Part shown: one piece after another, positions 6,677-12,529 of the stretch | Position numbering within the stretch: position 1 is the stretch's first letter | Layout of the letters: every line of letters starts with the position of its first letter | Assembly: GCA_937901285.1 (NCBI GenBank) | Contig: CALCHI010000315.1 | Location: 1-12,529, forward strand | Direction of reading: 5' to 3' | DNA from: UBA8437 sp003445035 | Lineage (GTDB): Bacteria; Planctomycetota; Planctomycetia; Planctomycetales; Planctomycetaceae | DNA length: 12,529 bases | The notes under the pieces: generated by a model | The model's input: only the letters and a program-made list of their open reading frames with translations | Databases searched by the model: none | What the model was told of the DNA's origin: nothing | Translations under genes and position numbers: made by a program

Positions 6677-6691
6677 TCAGCGAGACAGATC
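6671..6691 (-). terminator. Hairpin overlapping the stop codon of the secreted peptidase gene
   Basis: GATCTGTC (6671-6678) and GACAGATC (6684-6691) are a perfect 8-bp inverted repeat with a 5-base loop. The TGA stop (6677-6679) lies at the loop edge. There is no T-tract on the minus strand, so it is at best a non-canonical terminator or 3'-end structure. Confidence 0.4.
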
Positions 6692-7513
6692 GGCCAGGTG
6701 CATTTTCAATGCGTCAGCCGCACCGGGCAGTCGTGGTTTGATCCATCGACTGAAGCGACCAGGAGGCCGGTTTTGCCGAATCGCGACGAGATAATCGGCC
6801 AAAGCACGTTGAGCGGCCGGTGGCCCGTGCAGCAGGAAATGCACCCAGGCCCACGATTCCCGGTAATCCCGTGTCGCTATCGATTGAAACCCACGACGGG
6901 ACTCGAGCCGTTCCAGCGACGGCGTCCATCCCAACTGCATCGACCAGCGGAGCCTGGAGAGATGTGGGTGCGATCGGGCTGGTACTGAGGCGGGCCCTTC
7001 GAAGTACTCGGCCAGGCCCTCGTCCAGCCACAAGGGCAGGTAGGGCAGGGCGTTGTGGATCAGTGCGTGGGTGCATTCGTGGTGGAGGTCGCGGGACCAG
7101 TCGTTGTGCCGGTAGGCGAAAACGTAACCGCGGTCCGGAGCCTTCAGGTACAGAGCTCGACGCCTGGATCTGTCCGGGATTCTCTCGCGGACGTGGGCCC
7201 GGTATCGACGACGGCTGGACAGCAGGTGGACGTGGATGGGTTGACCGGCGACCGGCAGATCCAGCGTCTTGTGGAACCGGGCCGGAAGCGTTTCGAGTGA
7301 ATCCAGGACGTGCCGGTGTCGGTCCAGAGCGAATTCCGAGTGGACCAGGAACGGGCCGTGACGTTGGACGGTTGTCCATTTCGGTTCGACGGCCTGTGCC
7401 CATTTCGAGAACCCTGCCAGGAGGATGGAGAGGAGGGCAATGAAACGGATCGACTCGACCACTCGCCACAGGCGGCGACTTGACGACAGGGGGTGGGGCG
7501 AGAGATTCGGCAT
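6677..7513 (-). CDS. Secreted DUF1570-like zinc metallopeptidase (gluzincin)
   Basis: Predicted exported protease, 278 aa with the ATG at 7513. Residues 18-41 form a signal peptide or anchor (SIRFIALLSILLAGFSKWAQA). The zinc site is HECTH (145-149), followed by WLDEGLAEY (162-170), where Glu165 is the likely third ligand; HExxH plus a downstream EGLAEY is the gluzincin pattern of DUF1570/peptidase MA-like proteins. A preceding segment (residues 50-135) has alternating strands and an unusually basic run (SRRRYRAHVRERIPDRSRRR), and residues 219-228 (ESWAWVHFLL) match the usual hydrophobic helix after the active site. The frame also allows a GTG at 7561, adding 16 residues, but neither start has a clear ribosome-binding site (GGAG is 16 bases before the ATG). 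Substrate unknown. It is divergent from the membrane protein-scpB pair. Confidence 0.75.
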   Translation of the reverse strand: MPNLSPHPLSSSRRLWRVVESIRFIALLSILLAGFSKWAQAVEPKWTTVQRHGPFLVHSEFALDRHRHVLDSLETLPARFHKTLDLPVAGQPIHVHLLSSRRRYRAHVRERIPDRSRRRALYLKAPDRGYVFAYRHNDWSRDLHHECTHALIHNALPYLPLWLDEGLAEYFEGPASVPARSHPHLSRLRWSMQLGWTPSLERLESRRGFQSIATRDYRESWAWVHFLLHGPPAAQRALADYLVAIRQNRPPGRFSRWIKPRLPGAADALKMHLADLSR

Positions 7514-7632
7514 GTTGTGGGGCAGTCGACTCCAGGGGGGCGGATTGTATTCGGGGGCCACACGAGGTCAATAGCCCGGTGGAGAGTGACGCAATGAGCC
7601 GGTCGGAGTCCGATCGGATGTTGGGATTGCAA

Positions 7633-7661
7633 TTGTCGGCAGGAGACCCGTTCCGTATTAT
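7633..7661 (+). promoter_or_regulatory. Sigma-70-type promoter for the membrane protein-scpB pair
   Basis: TTGTCG (7633-7638, 4 of 6 matches to the -35 consensus), a 17-bp spacer and TATTAT (7656-7661, 5 of 6 matches to -10) lie upstream of the ATG at 7692. Transcription would begin about 7668, leaving a short leader containing AGAGGA before the start codon. This is the best promoter match in the window, by inspection only. Confidence 0.6.
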
Positions 7662-7691
7662 TCCCGCCCGGATGGACCAGAGGATCGGTGA

Positions 7692-8219
7692 ATGGCAAGG
7701 ATGATCGCGAAGTGCCTGGGGGCGATTGTGTTGCTGGGCCCCCTGATGGCGATGCTGGCCATGGTCGTCTACGGTGTGCCACAAATTGCCCCGTCGGTGG
7801 TTTTGCCCGGATGGTCCGACAGCGCAGACGTCGGCTCACCCGGCAACCGGAAAACCGTCACCGCACATGCGGTCAAGAAGATCGAGATGAACGCCTCGGG
7901 TCGGGCCGAGCGGTTGTCTCGACCGTTGCCAGCCACATCACGGCGTGCTCGAAATCATCGATTGGCGGAGACGCCCCGATCGACATGGAACGACGTCCGT
8001 ACCGCACTGTCGGCCCACGGGATCAGGCGATTCAAGATTCAGCCAGGGAGTCGTACCGGAGAAGTGCATTTCAGTTGTGTGCGACCGGTTTCCGGCCTGG
8101 CACGCGTGGTGCGACGGTATGAGGCGGAGGCGGCCGATCCCGTGCGGGCGGCTTGTGACGTACTGCAGCAGATCGAACAGGCCGATTTCGCCATTCGCCA
8201 TGTGGCGAAGGCGAGATAG
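7692..8219 (+). CDS. Small membrane-anchored protein of unknown function, upstream of scpB
   Basis: I do not recognise a named family, though the C-terminal pattern recalls conserved planctomycete hypothetical proteins. The 175-aa product has one N-terminal hydrophobic helix (about residues 8-28, CLGAIVLLGPLMAMLAMVVYGV), a basic, Ser/Arg-rich linker (about 50-95), and a small folded-looking C-terminal region (about 97-172): WNDVRTALSAHGIRRFKI, EVHFSCV, then RRYEAEAADPVRAACDVLQQIEQ. The start at 7692 has AGAGGA seven bases upstream and is better placed than the ATG at 7701. The gene is 18 bp from scpB and shares its promoter, so they are probably one transcript. The pairing with a chromosome-condensation gene is suggestive only; the product could equally be an envelope protein. 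Confidence 0.7.
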   Translation: MARMIAKCLGAIVLLGPLMAMLAMVVYGVPQIAPSVVLPGWSDSADVGSPGNRKTVTAHAVKKIEMNASGRAERLSRPLPATSRRARNHRLAETPRSTWNDVRTALSAHGIRRFKIQPGSRTGEVHFSCVRPVSGLARVVRRYEAEAADPVRAACDVLQQIEQADFAIRHVAKAR

Positions 8220-8237
8220 CTTCTACGAGGTCAAGCG

Positions 8238-9089
8238 ATGTGGCAGAGATCGGGCCAGTCGTCGTGCGGGCTGGGTGATCGGCGTGGCGAACGGCTGAGG
8301 GCCAAGCCGCTTCCGACCGATGAACTGAGTCGGCAGTTCTTCCGTCGGAGGAAGGCGGAAGAAGACGAGGTCGGCGTTGCGGCGATCGAAGTTCATCGCA
8401 GCCAGAAACTGGCCCGTCTCGAAGCCGTCTTGCTGATTGCTGACTCGGCCATGTCACCGCGTCGCCTCGCGCAGTTGGCCATGCTCGCCTCACCGGGCGA
8501 AGCCAGCCTGTTGGTCGAACGGCTCAATCGGATCTACGATGCCGGGGAAACTGCGGTTCACGTCGAACGAGTGGCAACGGGCTTTCAACTGCTCACTCGA
8601 CCCAAATTTGCGCACTGGCTGGACCGGCTCCACAACCGCCAGGTCAAACTGAAACTCTCGACCCAGGCACTCGAAACGCTTTCGATTGTTGCCTACCGCC
8701 AACCGATCACTCGGGCCGATATCAAGGCGATCCGCGGAGTCGATCCGGTCGATACGCTCAAGCTCCTGATGGATCGCGGCCTGGTCCGGCTCGGAGGTTA
8801 TGACGACGCGCTGGGCCGCCCCTACCTCTACGAAACCACCCCGAGATTCCTGGAACTGTTCGGACTCCGCGACCTTGCGGATCTTCCCAACGCGGTGGCG
8901 TTAGGGCGGCGACCGGAGCCTCCCGTGCGCGAGGACCGTGGCGTTGGTTCCGAACTCGAGGAAACCGAAGAAGATTCGGAATTCGACGACGAGTTCGAGG
9001 AGGAGCTTGACGACGAGCTTGGAGAGGAACTTGACGACGCGTTCGGGGAGGAACTTGACGACGAGCTTGGAGAGGAACTCGAGGAATAA
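8238..9089 (+). CDS. scpB: Segregation and condensation protein B with acidic repeat tail
   Basis: ScpB is the kleisin-associated subunit that dimerises and binds ScpA in the SMC-ScpAB condensin complex, helping organise and segregate the chromosome. The 283-aa product has a non-conserved basic N-terminus (1-55), a first winged helix (about 58-135, KLARLEAVLLIADSAMSPRRLA onward), and a second winged helix (about 141-215) with the family hallmark STQALETLSIVAYRQPITRA, IRGVDP, LLMDRGLVRLGG, GRPYLYETTPRFLELFGL. Residues 237-283 are an extremely acidic tail of EELDDELG-type repeats, absent from ordinary ScpB (about 190-200 aa). GAGG seven bases before the ATG supports the start. scpA and smc are not in the window. 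The gene ends 28 bp from the convergent tmk with no hairpin between them. Confidence 0.93.
   Translation: MWQRSGQSSCGLGDRRGERLRAKPLPTDELSRQFFRRRKAEEDEVGVAAIEVHRSQKLARLEAVLLIADSAMSPRRLAQLAMLASPGEASLLVERLNRIYDAGETAVHVERVATGFQLLTRPKFAHWLDRLHNRQVKLKLSTQALETLSIVAYRQPITRADIKAIRGVDPVDTLKLLMDRGLVRLGGYDDALGRPYLYETTPRFLELFGLRDLADLPNAVALGRRPEPPVREDRGVGSELEETEEDSEFDDEFEEELDDELGEELDDAFGEELDDELGEELEE
9000..9086 (+). repeat. scpB: 24-bp in-frame repeats encoding the acidic ScpB tail
   Basis: Three 24-bp units (9000-9023, 9024-9047, 9048-9071) encode EELDDELG, EELDDAFG and EELDDELG, followed by a part unit EELEE and the stop. The first and third units differ by one base, and the middle one carries a GAG to GCG change and a CTT to TTC change. 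This is a tandem duplication with modest divergence. Confidence 0.9.
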
Positions 9090-9117
9090 AGCCGGTCGCG
9101 GCGGGGTGGGGCGGTGA

Positions 9118-9792
9118 TCAGAGCTGTCGCCGCACAATGTCCAGGACATCGTCGCCGATGCGTTCGATCGGCCGTACGTCCTCGCTGTTCTCGACCAACC
9201 CGTTGACTCGGAACCAGTGATCACGATCGGCGGCCAGCATTCGGTAGGCCTGGTGCACACCGATCTGGTAGTCGAGGTCTGCCTCCTGGAGGTCAGCAGC
9301 TTTCTCGGTGTACTCCCGAGGGGCCTTCAAGGCGATCAGCCGGCGGCTGATATGCGGGGGAATGTCTAGCCAGACAACCGTGTCGGGCCGGGGCAACTCG
9401 AAAACGTCGTATTCGATTCGCTCGATCCATTCGATCAATTCGGCCTGCCGTGCAGCGGGCACTCGAGATCCTTGATGAGCGAGGTTTGAGGGGACGTAGC
9501 GGTCGCAGACGACGACTTGCTGGTTGGCCAGGGCTTCGGTCAACACGTCACGAGATTCAAAACGGTCGCCGGCGTAAAGCGTTGCGGACAGTTGAGGGGC
9601 GATGGCTTCGAGCGGTCCGAAGGCTCCATTGAGGAATTCGCCGATAGCGCGTCCGAAGAGCGTCTCGGAGTATCGCGGGAAGCTGAGCAGGCCGGTCGAG
9701 ATGCCGTCGGAGTTGAGCCGGTCGACTAGCTGACGAGCTTGGGTTCCCTTGCCCGACCCGTCGATGCCCTCGATTGCAACTAGCAAGCCCAT
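9118..9792 (-). CDS. tmk: Thymidylate kinase (dTMP kinase)
   Basis: Phosphorylates dTMP to dTDP with ATP, required for dTTP supply and DNA synthesis. The 224-aa product is of normal family length. Visible motifs: the P-loop IEGIDGSGKGTQ (7-18), the dTMP-binding SFPRYSET (37-44), YAGDRFE (73-79), the DRY motif CDRYVPSNLAHQGS (96-109), and WLDIPP (141-146), followed by a LID-like segment rich in Lys/Arg (about 155-172). The start ATG at 9792 is 7 bp beyond the STAS gene stop and has no good ribosome-binding site, so translation is probably coupled. It is the last gene of mtaB-STAS-tmk. Confidence 0.93.
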   Translation of the reverse strand: MGLLVAIEGIDGSGKGTQARQLVDRLNSDGISTGLLSFPRYSETLFGRAIGEFLNGAFGPLEAIAPQLSATLYAGDRFESRDVLTEALANQQVVVCDRYVPSNLAHQGSRVPAARQAELIEWIERIEYDVFELPRPDTVVWLDIPPHISRRLIALKAPREYTEKAADLQEADLDYQIGVHQAYRMLAADRDHWFRVNGLVENSEDVRPIERIGDDVLDIVRRQL

Positions 9793-9799
9793 CGGTGCG

Positions 9800-10177
9800 T
9801 CATTCCGTCGAATCGAGCCAGTTGAGAGCGGCGTCGCGGGAGTCGACGACCTGGAAGTAATTGAGCAGGTTGCTTCGCCGCATCACAGTTTCCACCGGTT
9901 GTTGCAGTCCACAGAGCACCAGTCGACCGTCGGCACGGTGGAGGCGTCTGTGCAAAGTGATCAATTTGCCGAGAACGGCACTGGTAACGAAGGAGGTCTG
10001 TGACAGGTCGAGCGCCACACGGCGAAAGCCGTATTGATCGATCAACTGGAACAGCGATTGTCCCATTTCCTCCACGTTGTGTTCCTCGTCAAGCCGCCCG
10101 GAAAAAAACGTGGCGACGACCGACCCGGACGACGTATCGGCCTGGAAGAAACGCGAGTTGAAGTCCTCGAGTCCCAT
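9800..10177 (-). CDS. STAS-domain protein (anti-sigma factor antagonist-like)
   Basis: Single STAS domain of 125 aa, the fold of SpoIIAA/RsbV-type partner-switching proteins that bind anti-sigma factors. Core strands and helices are evident: VVATFFSGRLDEEHNVEEM (20-38), VALDLSQTSFVTSAVLGKLITLHRRL (54-79), RLVLCGLQQPVETVM (85-99), and the ending NYFQVVDSRDAALNWL. The usual phosphorylation loop has DSSG; here it reads VTSAVLG (64-70), so the family serine corresponds to Ser66 but the preceding Asp is Thr and the following residues are Ala-Val. Partner switching by phosphorylation is therefore possible but uncertain. Its ATG overlaps the mtaB stop by one base (TAATG), indicating translational coupling, and tmk follows after 7 bp. 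No kinase or anti-sigma partner is in the window. Confidence 0.88.
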   Translation of the reverse strand: MGLEDFNSRFFQADTSSGSVVATFFSGRLDEEHNVEEMGQSLFQLIDQYGFRRVALDLSQTSFVTSAVLGKLITLHRRLHRADGRLVLCGLQQPVETVMRRSNLLNYFQVVDSRDAALNWLDSTE

Positions 10178-11463
10178 TACCGTTCTCCGAGAATTCCTGT
10201 TTCATCACTCGAGATCGCACGCACCTCGACCAGTTGGCCGATATCTGTCTCGTCTCCCGGCAGGGTCACTGGAACGTAACGGCGGTCGGTGCCGCGGACG
10301 AAACCGGGGCGATCGGCCGCGGTGCGCTCCACGAGGACTTCGAGCGTGTGTCCTATCAGCGAGGAATGAAAGTCGCAGGCAAGTTCGCGTTCGATGTCTT
10401 CGAGTCGGTGCAACCGGTCCTTGCGAACTTCCGGTGAGATTTGTTCGGGCGATTCGGCCGCTGGAGTTCCGGCTCGAGGGCTGAAGGGAAAGATGTGGAT
10501 TTTCGAGAATCCCACTTGGCGGCAGACCGAAACCGTCTCGGAGAATTCTTCTTCGGTTTCCCCCGGGAAACCCACGATGGCATCAGTGGTGAAGGCCGGA
10601 CGATCGAAATGAGTTCGCATCGCGTCGATCGTGTCGAGGAACTGTTCGGAGGTGTAGCGTCGTCGCATTCGTTTGAGCACCGAGTTCGAACCGCTCTGCA
10701 GCGCCGGATGGAACTGGGGGCAGAGATGTTCGCAGTCAGCTGCGGCACGGATGAAGTCGTCGTTGATCTCGCGGGCCTCGATGCTCGAAAGCCGCATTCT
10801 CCAGCGACCGGGGATCCGGTCGAGTCGTTGGAAGAGATGATGAAGTCGAAACGGGGGACGGTTGGAACGTCCCCGGGTGGTGTCGACGCCGTAGTGACCG
10901 ACGTGGATCCCGGTGAGCACGATTTCTCGGAATCCCGCCCCCAGCAGCCGCTTCACTTCCTCCTCGATGTCTTCAGGAGAACGACTCTGCAGACCGGGTC
11001 GGACCTGGGGAATGATGCAATAAGTGCACTTCAGGATACAGCCGTCCTGGACCTTGATGTAGGCCCGTTGACGGCCGTCAAAGTGGCTGATCCCCCGGGG
11101 CAGTTCCACGATGCCGAGGCGGTCGAGAACATCGGGAAGTTCCCGCTTGTCGCGAACCACCTCGAACACTCCAGGCAGTTCTGCCACGGCCTTCGGGTCG
11201 CGGGTTGCGTAACAACCCATCACGATCGTTCGCGTGCCGGGGTTCCGTCGCGCCAGTTGACGGATCAACTGGCGGCCCTTCGAGTCACCGGTCGCCGTGA
11301 CGGTGCAGGTGTTGACGACGCAGATGTCGGCTGCCTCGCCCTCCTCGGCTTCACGGTAGCCTCCCGAGACAAGGGCCTCCCTGACGAGTTGCGTCTCGTA
11401 CTGGTTGACCTTGCAGCCAAGAGTCACCAGGCGACAGGTCGGTTGGGTGAGCGAGGCAAACAT
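10177..11463 (-). CDS. mtaB: tRNA (N6-threonylcarbamoyladenosine-C2)-methylthiotransferase MtaB
   Basis: Radical SAM enzyme adding a methylthio group to t6A at position 37 of tRNAs. Using the ATG at 11463 it is 428 aa. The N-terminal cluster domain begins TLGCKVNQYET, characteristic of MtaB rather than MiaB; its cluster cysteines are Cys17, Cys53 (NTCTV) and Cys84 (MGCYA). The radical SAM CxxxCxxC is in GCILKCTYCIIPQVRP (Cys142, Cys146, Cys149). Later landmarks are REIVLTGIHVGHYG, LQSGSN, TDAIVGFPGETEEEF and IFPFSPRAGTPAA, and a C-terminal TRAM domain (about 360-425) binding tRNA. A GTG at 11481 would add 6 residues. No Shine-Dalgarno precedes either start; a TATACT lies just upstream (see the promoter entry). 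It heads the minus-strand unit with STAS and tmk. Confidence 0.93.
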   Translation of the reverse strand: MFASLTQPTCRLVTLGCKVNQYETQLVREALVSGGYREAEEGEAADICVVNTCTVTATGDSKGRQLIRQLARRNPGTRTIVMGCYATRDPKAVAELPGVFEVVRDKRELPDVLDRLGIVELPRGISHFDGRQRAYIKVQDGCILKCTYCIIPQVRPGLQSRSPEDIEEEVKRLLGAGFREIVLTGIHVGHYGVDTTRGRSNRPPFRLHHLFQRLDRIPGRWRMRLSSIEAREINDDFIRAAADCEHLCPQFHPALQSGSNSVLKRMRRRYTSEQFLDTIDAMRTHFDRPAFTTDAIVGFPGETEEEFSETVSVCRQVGFSKIHIFPFSPRAGTPAAESPEQISPEVRKDRLHRLEDIERELACDFHSSLIGHTLEVLVERTAADRPGFVRGTDRRYVPVTLPGDETDIGQLVEVRAISSDETGILGER

Positions 11464-11470
11464 GTGTGCC

Positions 11471-11476
11471 AGTATA
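11471..11476 (-). promoter_or_regulatory. mtaB: Possible -10 element placing transcription at the mtaB start codon
   Basis: TATACT (5 of 6 matches to TATAAT) on the minus strand ends 7 bases before the mtaB ATG, so transcription would begin at or next to the start codon and give a leaderless mRNA. No Shine-Dalgarno is present, which fits. No good -35 hexamer is visible at 16-18 bp, which weakens the call. Confidence 0.35.
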
Positions 11477-11485
11477 GTCACCGCT

Positions 11486-11507
11486 GGAATCGGCGGCGAC
11501 CGATTCC
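11486..11507 (-). terminator. Hairpin after the arginine-block gene, before mtaB
   Basis: GGAATCGG (11486-11493) and CCGATTCC (11500-11507) are a perfect 8-bp inverted repeat with a 6-base loop, 10 bp beyond the stop codon at 11518-11520. No T-tract follows. It probably ends the arginine-block transcript or separates it from mtaB. Confidence 0.45.
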
Positions 11508-11517
11508 CGGCAGCAAG

Positions 11518-12529
11518 TTACTCGCTCCCCTGGCCTTCGGAGGTTCCGCCTCCCGCTGTCCCACCACTGTCGGAATTTGCGTCTCCGTCACTTTGGCCCC
11601 CCCGGCCCCGCCTGCGCCTCCTCCGCTTTCGCCCTCCGGAGCCGCTTTTACCGGAGTTGCCCGATCCCCCACCCGGATTTCGGGGCAGTTGGGACAATGC
11701 GTCTTCCCAGGTGGGGACGTCTTTGGTCGACCGATTGCCCTCGTCGTCTTCGGTGAGATCCATGCTCAATTCGTCGTCTCCGGCGACTGCGGCATCTCGA
11801 GCCTCTTCGAGAATCGCCTCTCCGGCAGACTCGTCCGGTGGCGGGCCGTCCACACTTTCCGATCCGGAATCGGAGATGGTTGTTTCTCCGGGTGGCTGCC
11901 ATGCTGCCAGGGGATCATCCAATTCCGTTTCGTTCGATCCAGAACTGGCGGTGTCCTGGTTCGAGGATGACGTTTCGGCACCCGCAGCACCGGCATTTCC
12001 ACGACGTCGTCTGCGACGTCGTCGTCGCCTTTTTGGCGGTTGGCCGTCTCCGTCGGATCCGGGCTCACTGGACGTTTCATCGACGGTCGATTCGCCAGAG
12101 GTTTCCGCGGCTGTGTCGACCGGACCACCCCAGGCCGCCAGAGGATCGGGTTGGGTCGGTTCGGCATCGCCGGTCTCGTCCGGCTGGTTGACGCTGGAAT
12201 CGGCCTCCCCTTCGGAACTACTTCGACGTCGTCTTCGCCGCCGTCTTCGCCGTTTGCGTCCCGTTTTGGGCGGCGCCTCACCGGACTCCGTAGCGGAGTC
12301 ACCCTCACCAGCAGAAAGCTCGGCCGTGGATTGGTTGTCGGTAACAGTTTCCTCAATAGCGGTTTCGTCGGAAGACAGGTCCGAGGTGTTCTCCGGTTGG
12401 ATTGTTGGAGAGGTCGGTGTTGCATCAAGCAGACCGACACCGAATGAGGATCCAGTTGGTTGTGGCTCGGCAACTGGCTCGGCAACTGGCTCGGCAACTG
12501 GCTCGGCAACTGGCTCGGCAACTGGCTCG
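11518..12529 (-). CDS. C-terminal part of a disordered protein with three arginine blocks (N-terminus outside window)
   Basis: A continuous minus-strand frame runs from the right edge (last complete codon 12526-12528) to a TAA at 11518-11520: 336 visible residues, with the N-terminus missing. A start such as the TTG at 11922 would be internal. It begins with five EPVA repeats, then acidic Ser/Thr/Glu-rich low-complexity linkers carrying three arginine blocks: GRKR10SSS (12223-12258), KR10GN (12001-12033) and RKR6GRGG (11596-11631). Between them are tryptophan motifs DPLAAWGGP (12121-12147), DDPLAAWQPP (11890-11919) and VPTWEDALSQLP (11683-11718). It ends in a Gly/Ser-rich tail. No catalytic domain is visible. 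Arg-rich tails with short aromatic motifs suggest RNA or ribosome binding, as in disordered tails of RNase E/G-type or helicase proteins, but this is inference; the family cannot be named from this part. Confidence 0.75.
   Translation of the reverse strand, partial: EPVAEPVAEPVAEPVAEPVAEPQPTGSSFGVGLLDATPTSPTIQPENTSDLSSDETAIEETVTDNQSTAELSAGEGDSATESGEAPPKTGRKRRRRRRRRRRSSSEGEADSSVNQPDETGDAEPTQPDPLAAWGGPVDTAAETSGESTVDETSSEPGSDGDGQPPKRRRRRRRRRRGNAGAAGAETSSSNQDTASSGSNETELDDPLAAWQPPGETTISDSGSESVDGPPPDESAGEAILEEARDAAVAGDDELSMDLTEDDEGNRSTKDVPTWEDALSQLPRNPGGGSGNSGKSGSGGRKRRRRRRGRGGQSDGDANSDSGGTAGGGTSEGQGSE
12469..12529. repeat. 12-bp in-frame tandem repeat encoding EPVA, 5 copies, at right edge
   Basis: Five identical 12-bp units (plus strand GGCAACTGGCTC) run from 12469 to 12528 and out of the window, encoding Glu-Pro-Val-Ala repeats on the minus strand. 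Perfect DNA identity implies recent expansion and a copy number that may vary between strains. Confidence 0.95.

Noticed and set aside
6714..7784. 356-residue minus-strand open frame
   Set aside because: Overlaps the metallopeptidase in another frame, with the proline/arginine-rich composition of an out-of-frame shadow.
9090..9117. Possible terminator between scpB and tmk
   Set aside because: Only 3-4 bp of weak pairing can be formed; no stem or T-tract worth annotating.
10441..11970. 509-residue plus-strand open frame, the longest in the window
   Set aside because: It is antisense to mtaB and the arginine-block gene, which have clear motifs. Its translation has no recognisable domain and arises from high GC.

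Overview
The window looks like chromosomal core DNA of a Planctomycetota bacterium (Pirellulales/Planctomycetales-like). It is GC-rich and has separate housekeeping genes (panC, lgt, scpB, tmk, mtaB) mixed with families typical of that phylum: a DUF1571 secreted protein, a DUF1570-like secreted gluzincin, a carboxypeptidase-regulatory-like surface protein, an ECF sigma factor and a variant STAS protein. I see no rRNA, tRNA, CRISPR array, insertion sequence, phage gene or integrase. Phylum assignment is inference from gene families, not from a marker gene.

Layout, left to right. Positions 1-485 (minus) hold the N-terminal part of a secreted proline-rich protein that runs off the left edge inside a 12-bp tandem repeat. 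After a 314-bp gap, an SppA-type S49 signal peptide peptidase (800-1891, plus) converges on a minus-strand unit read as panC (3609-4472), lgt (2515-3591), ECF sigma factor (1905-2489). Upstream of panC are three separate secreted or membrane genes on the minus strand: DUF1571 (4759-5562), a carboxypeptidase-regulatory-like protein with a clear intrinsic terminator (5845-6453), and a secreted HExxH peptidase (6677-7513). A divergent promoter region follows, then a plus-strand pair: a small membrane protein of unknown function (7692-8219) and scpB (8238-9089). These converge on a tightly packed minus-strand unit mtaB - STAS - tmk (11463 down to 9118). The right edge (11518-12529, minus) is the C-terminal part of a disordered, arginine-block protein that also runs off the window inside a 12-bp tandem repeat.

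How the genes may work together. panC serves coenzyme A synthesis, tmk and scpB serve DNA supply and chromosome organisation, and mtaB modifies tRNA. lgt (lipoprotein maturation), the ECF sigma factor and the convergent SppA peptidase (clearing cleaved signal peptides) suggest an envelope-biogenesis neighbourhood, but this is only a proximity argument.

No obviously new defence or metabolic system is present. The most unusual material is at the edges and between genes: the modular arginine-block/PLAAW protein, both edges lying in in-frame 12-bp repeats, several perfect hairpins at gene ends without T-tracts (one containing both convergent stop codons), a degenerate echo of the DUF1571 3' end, an acidic repeat tail on ScpB, and a possible leaderless start of mtaB.
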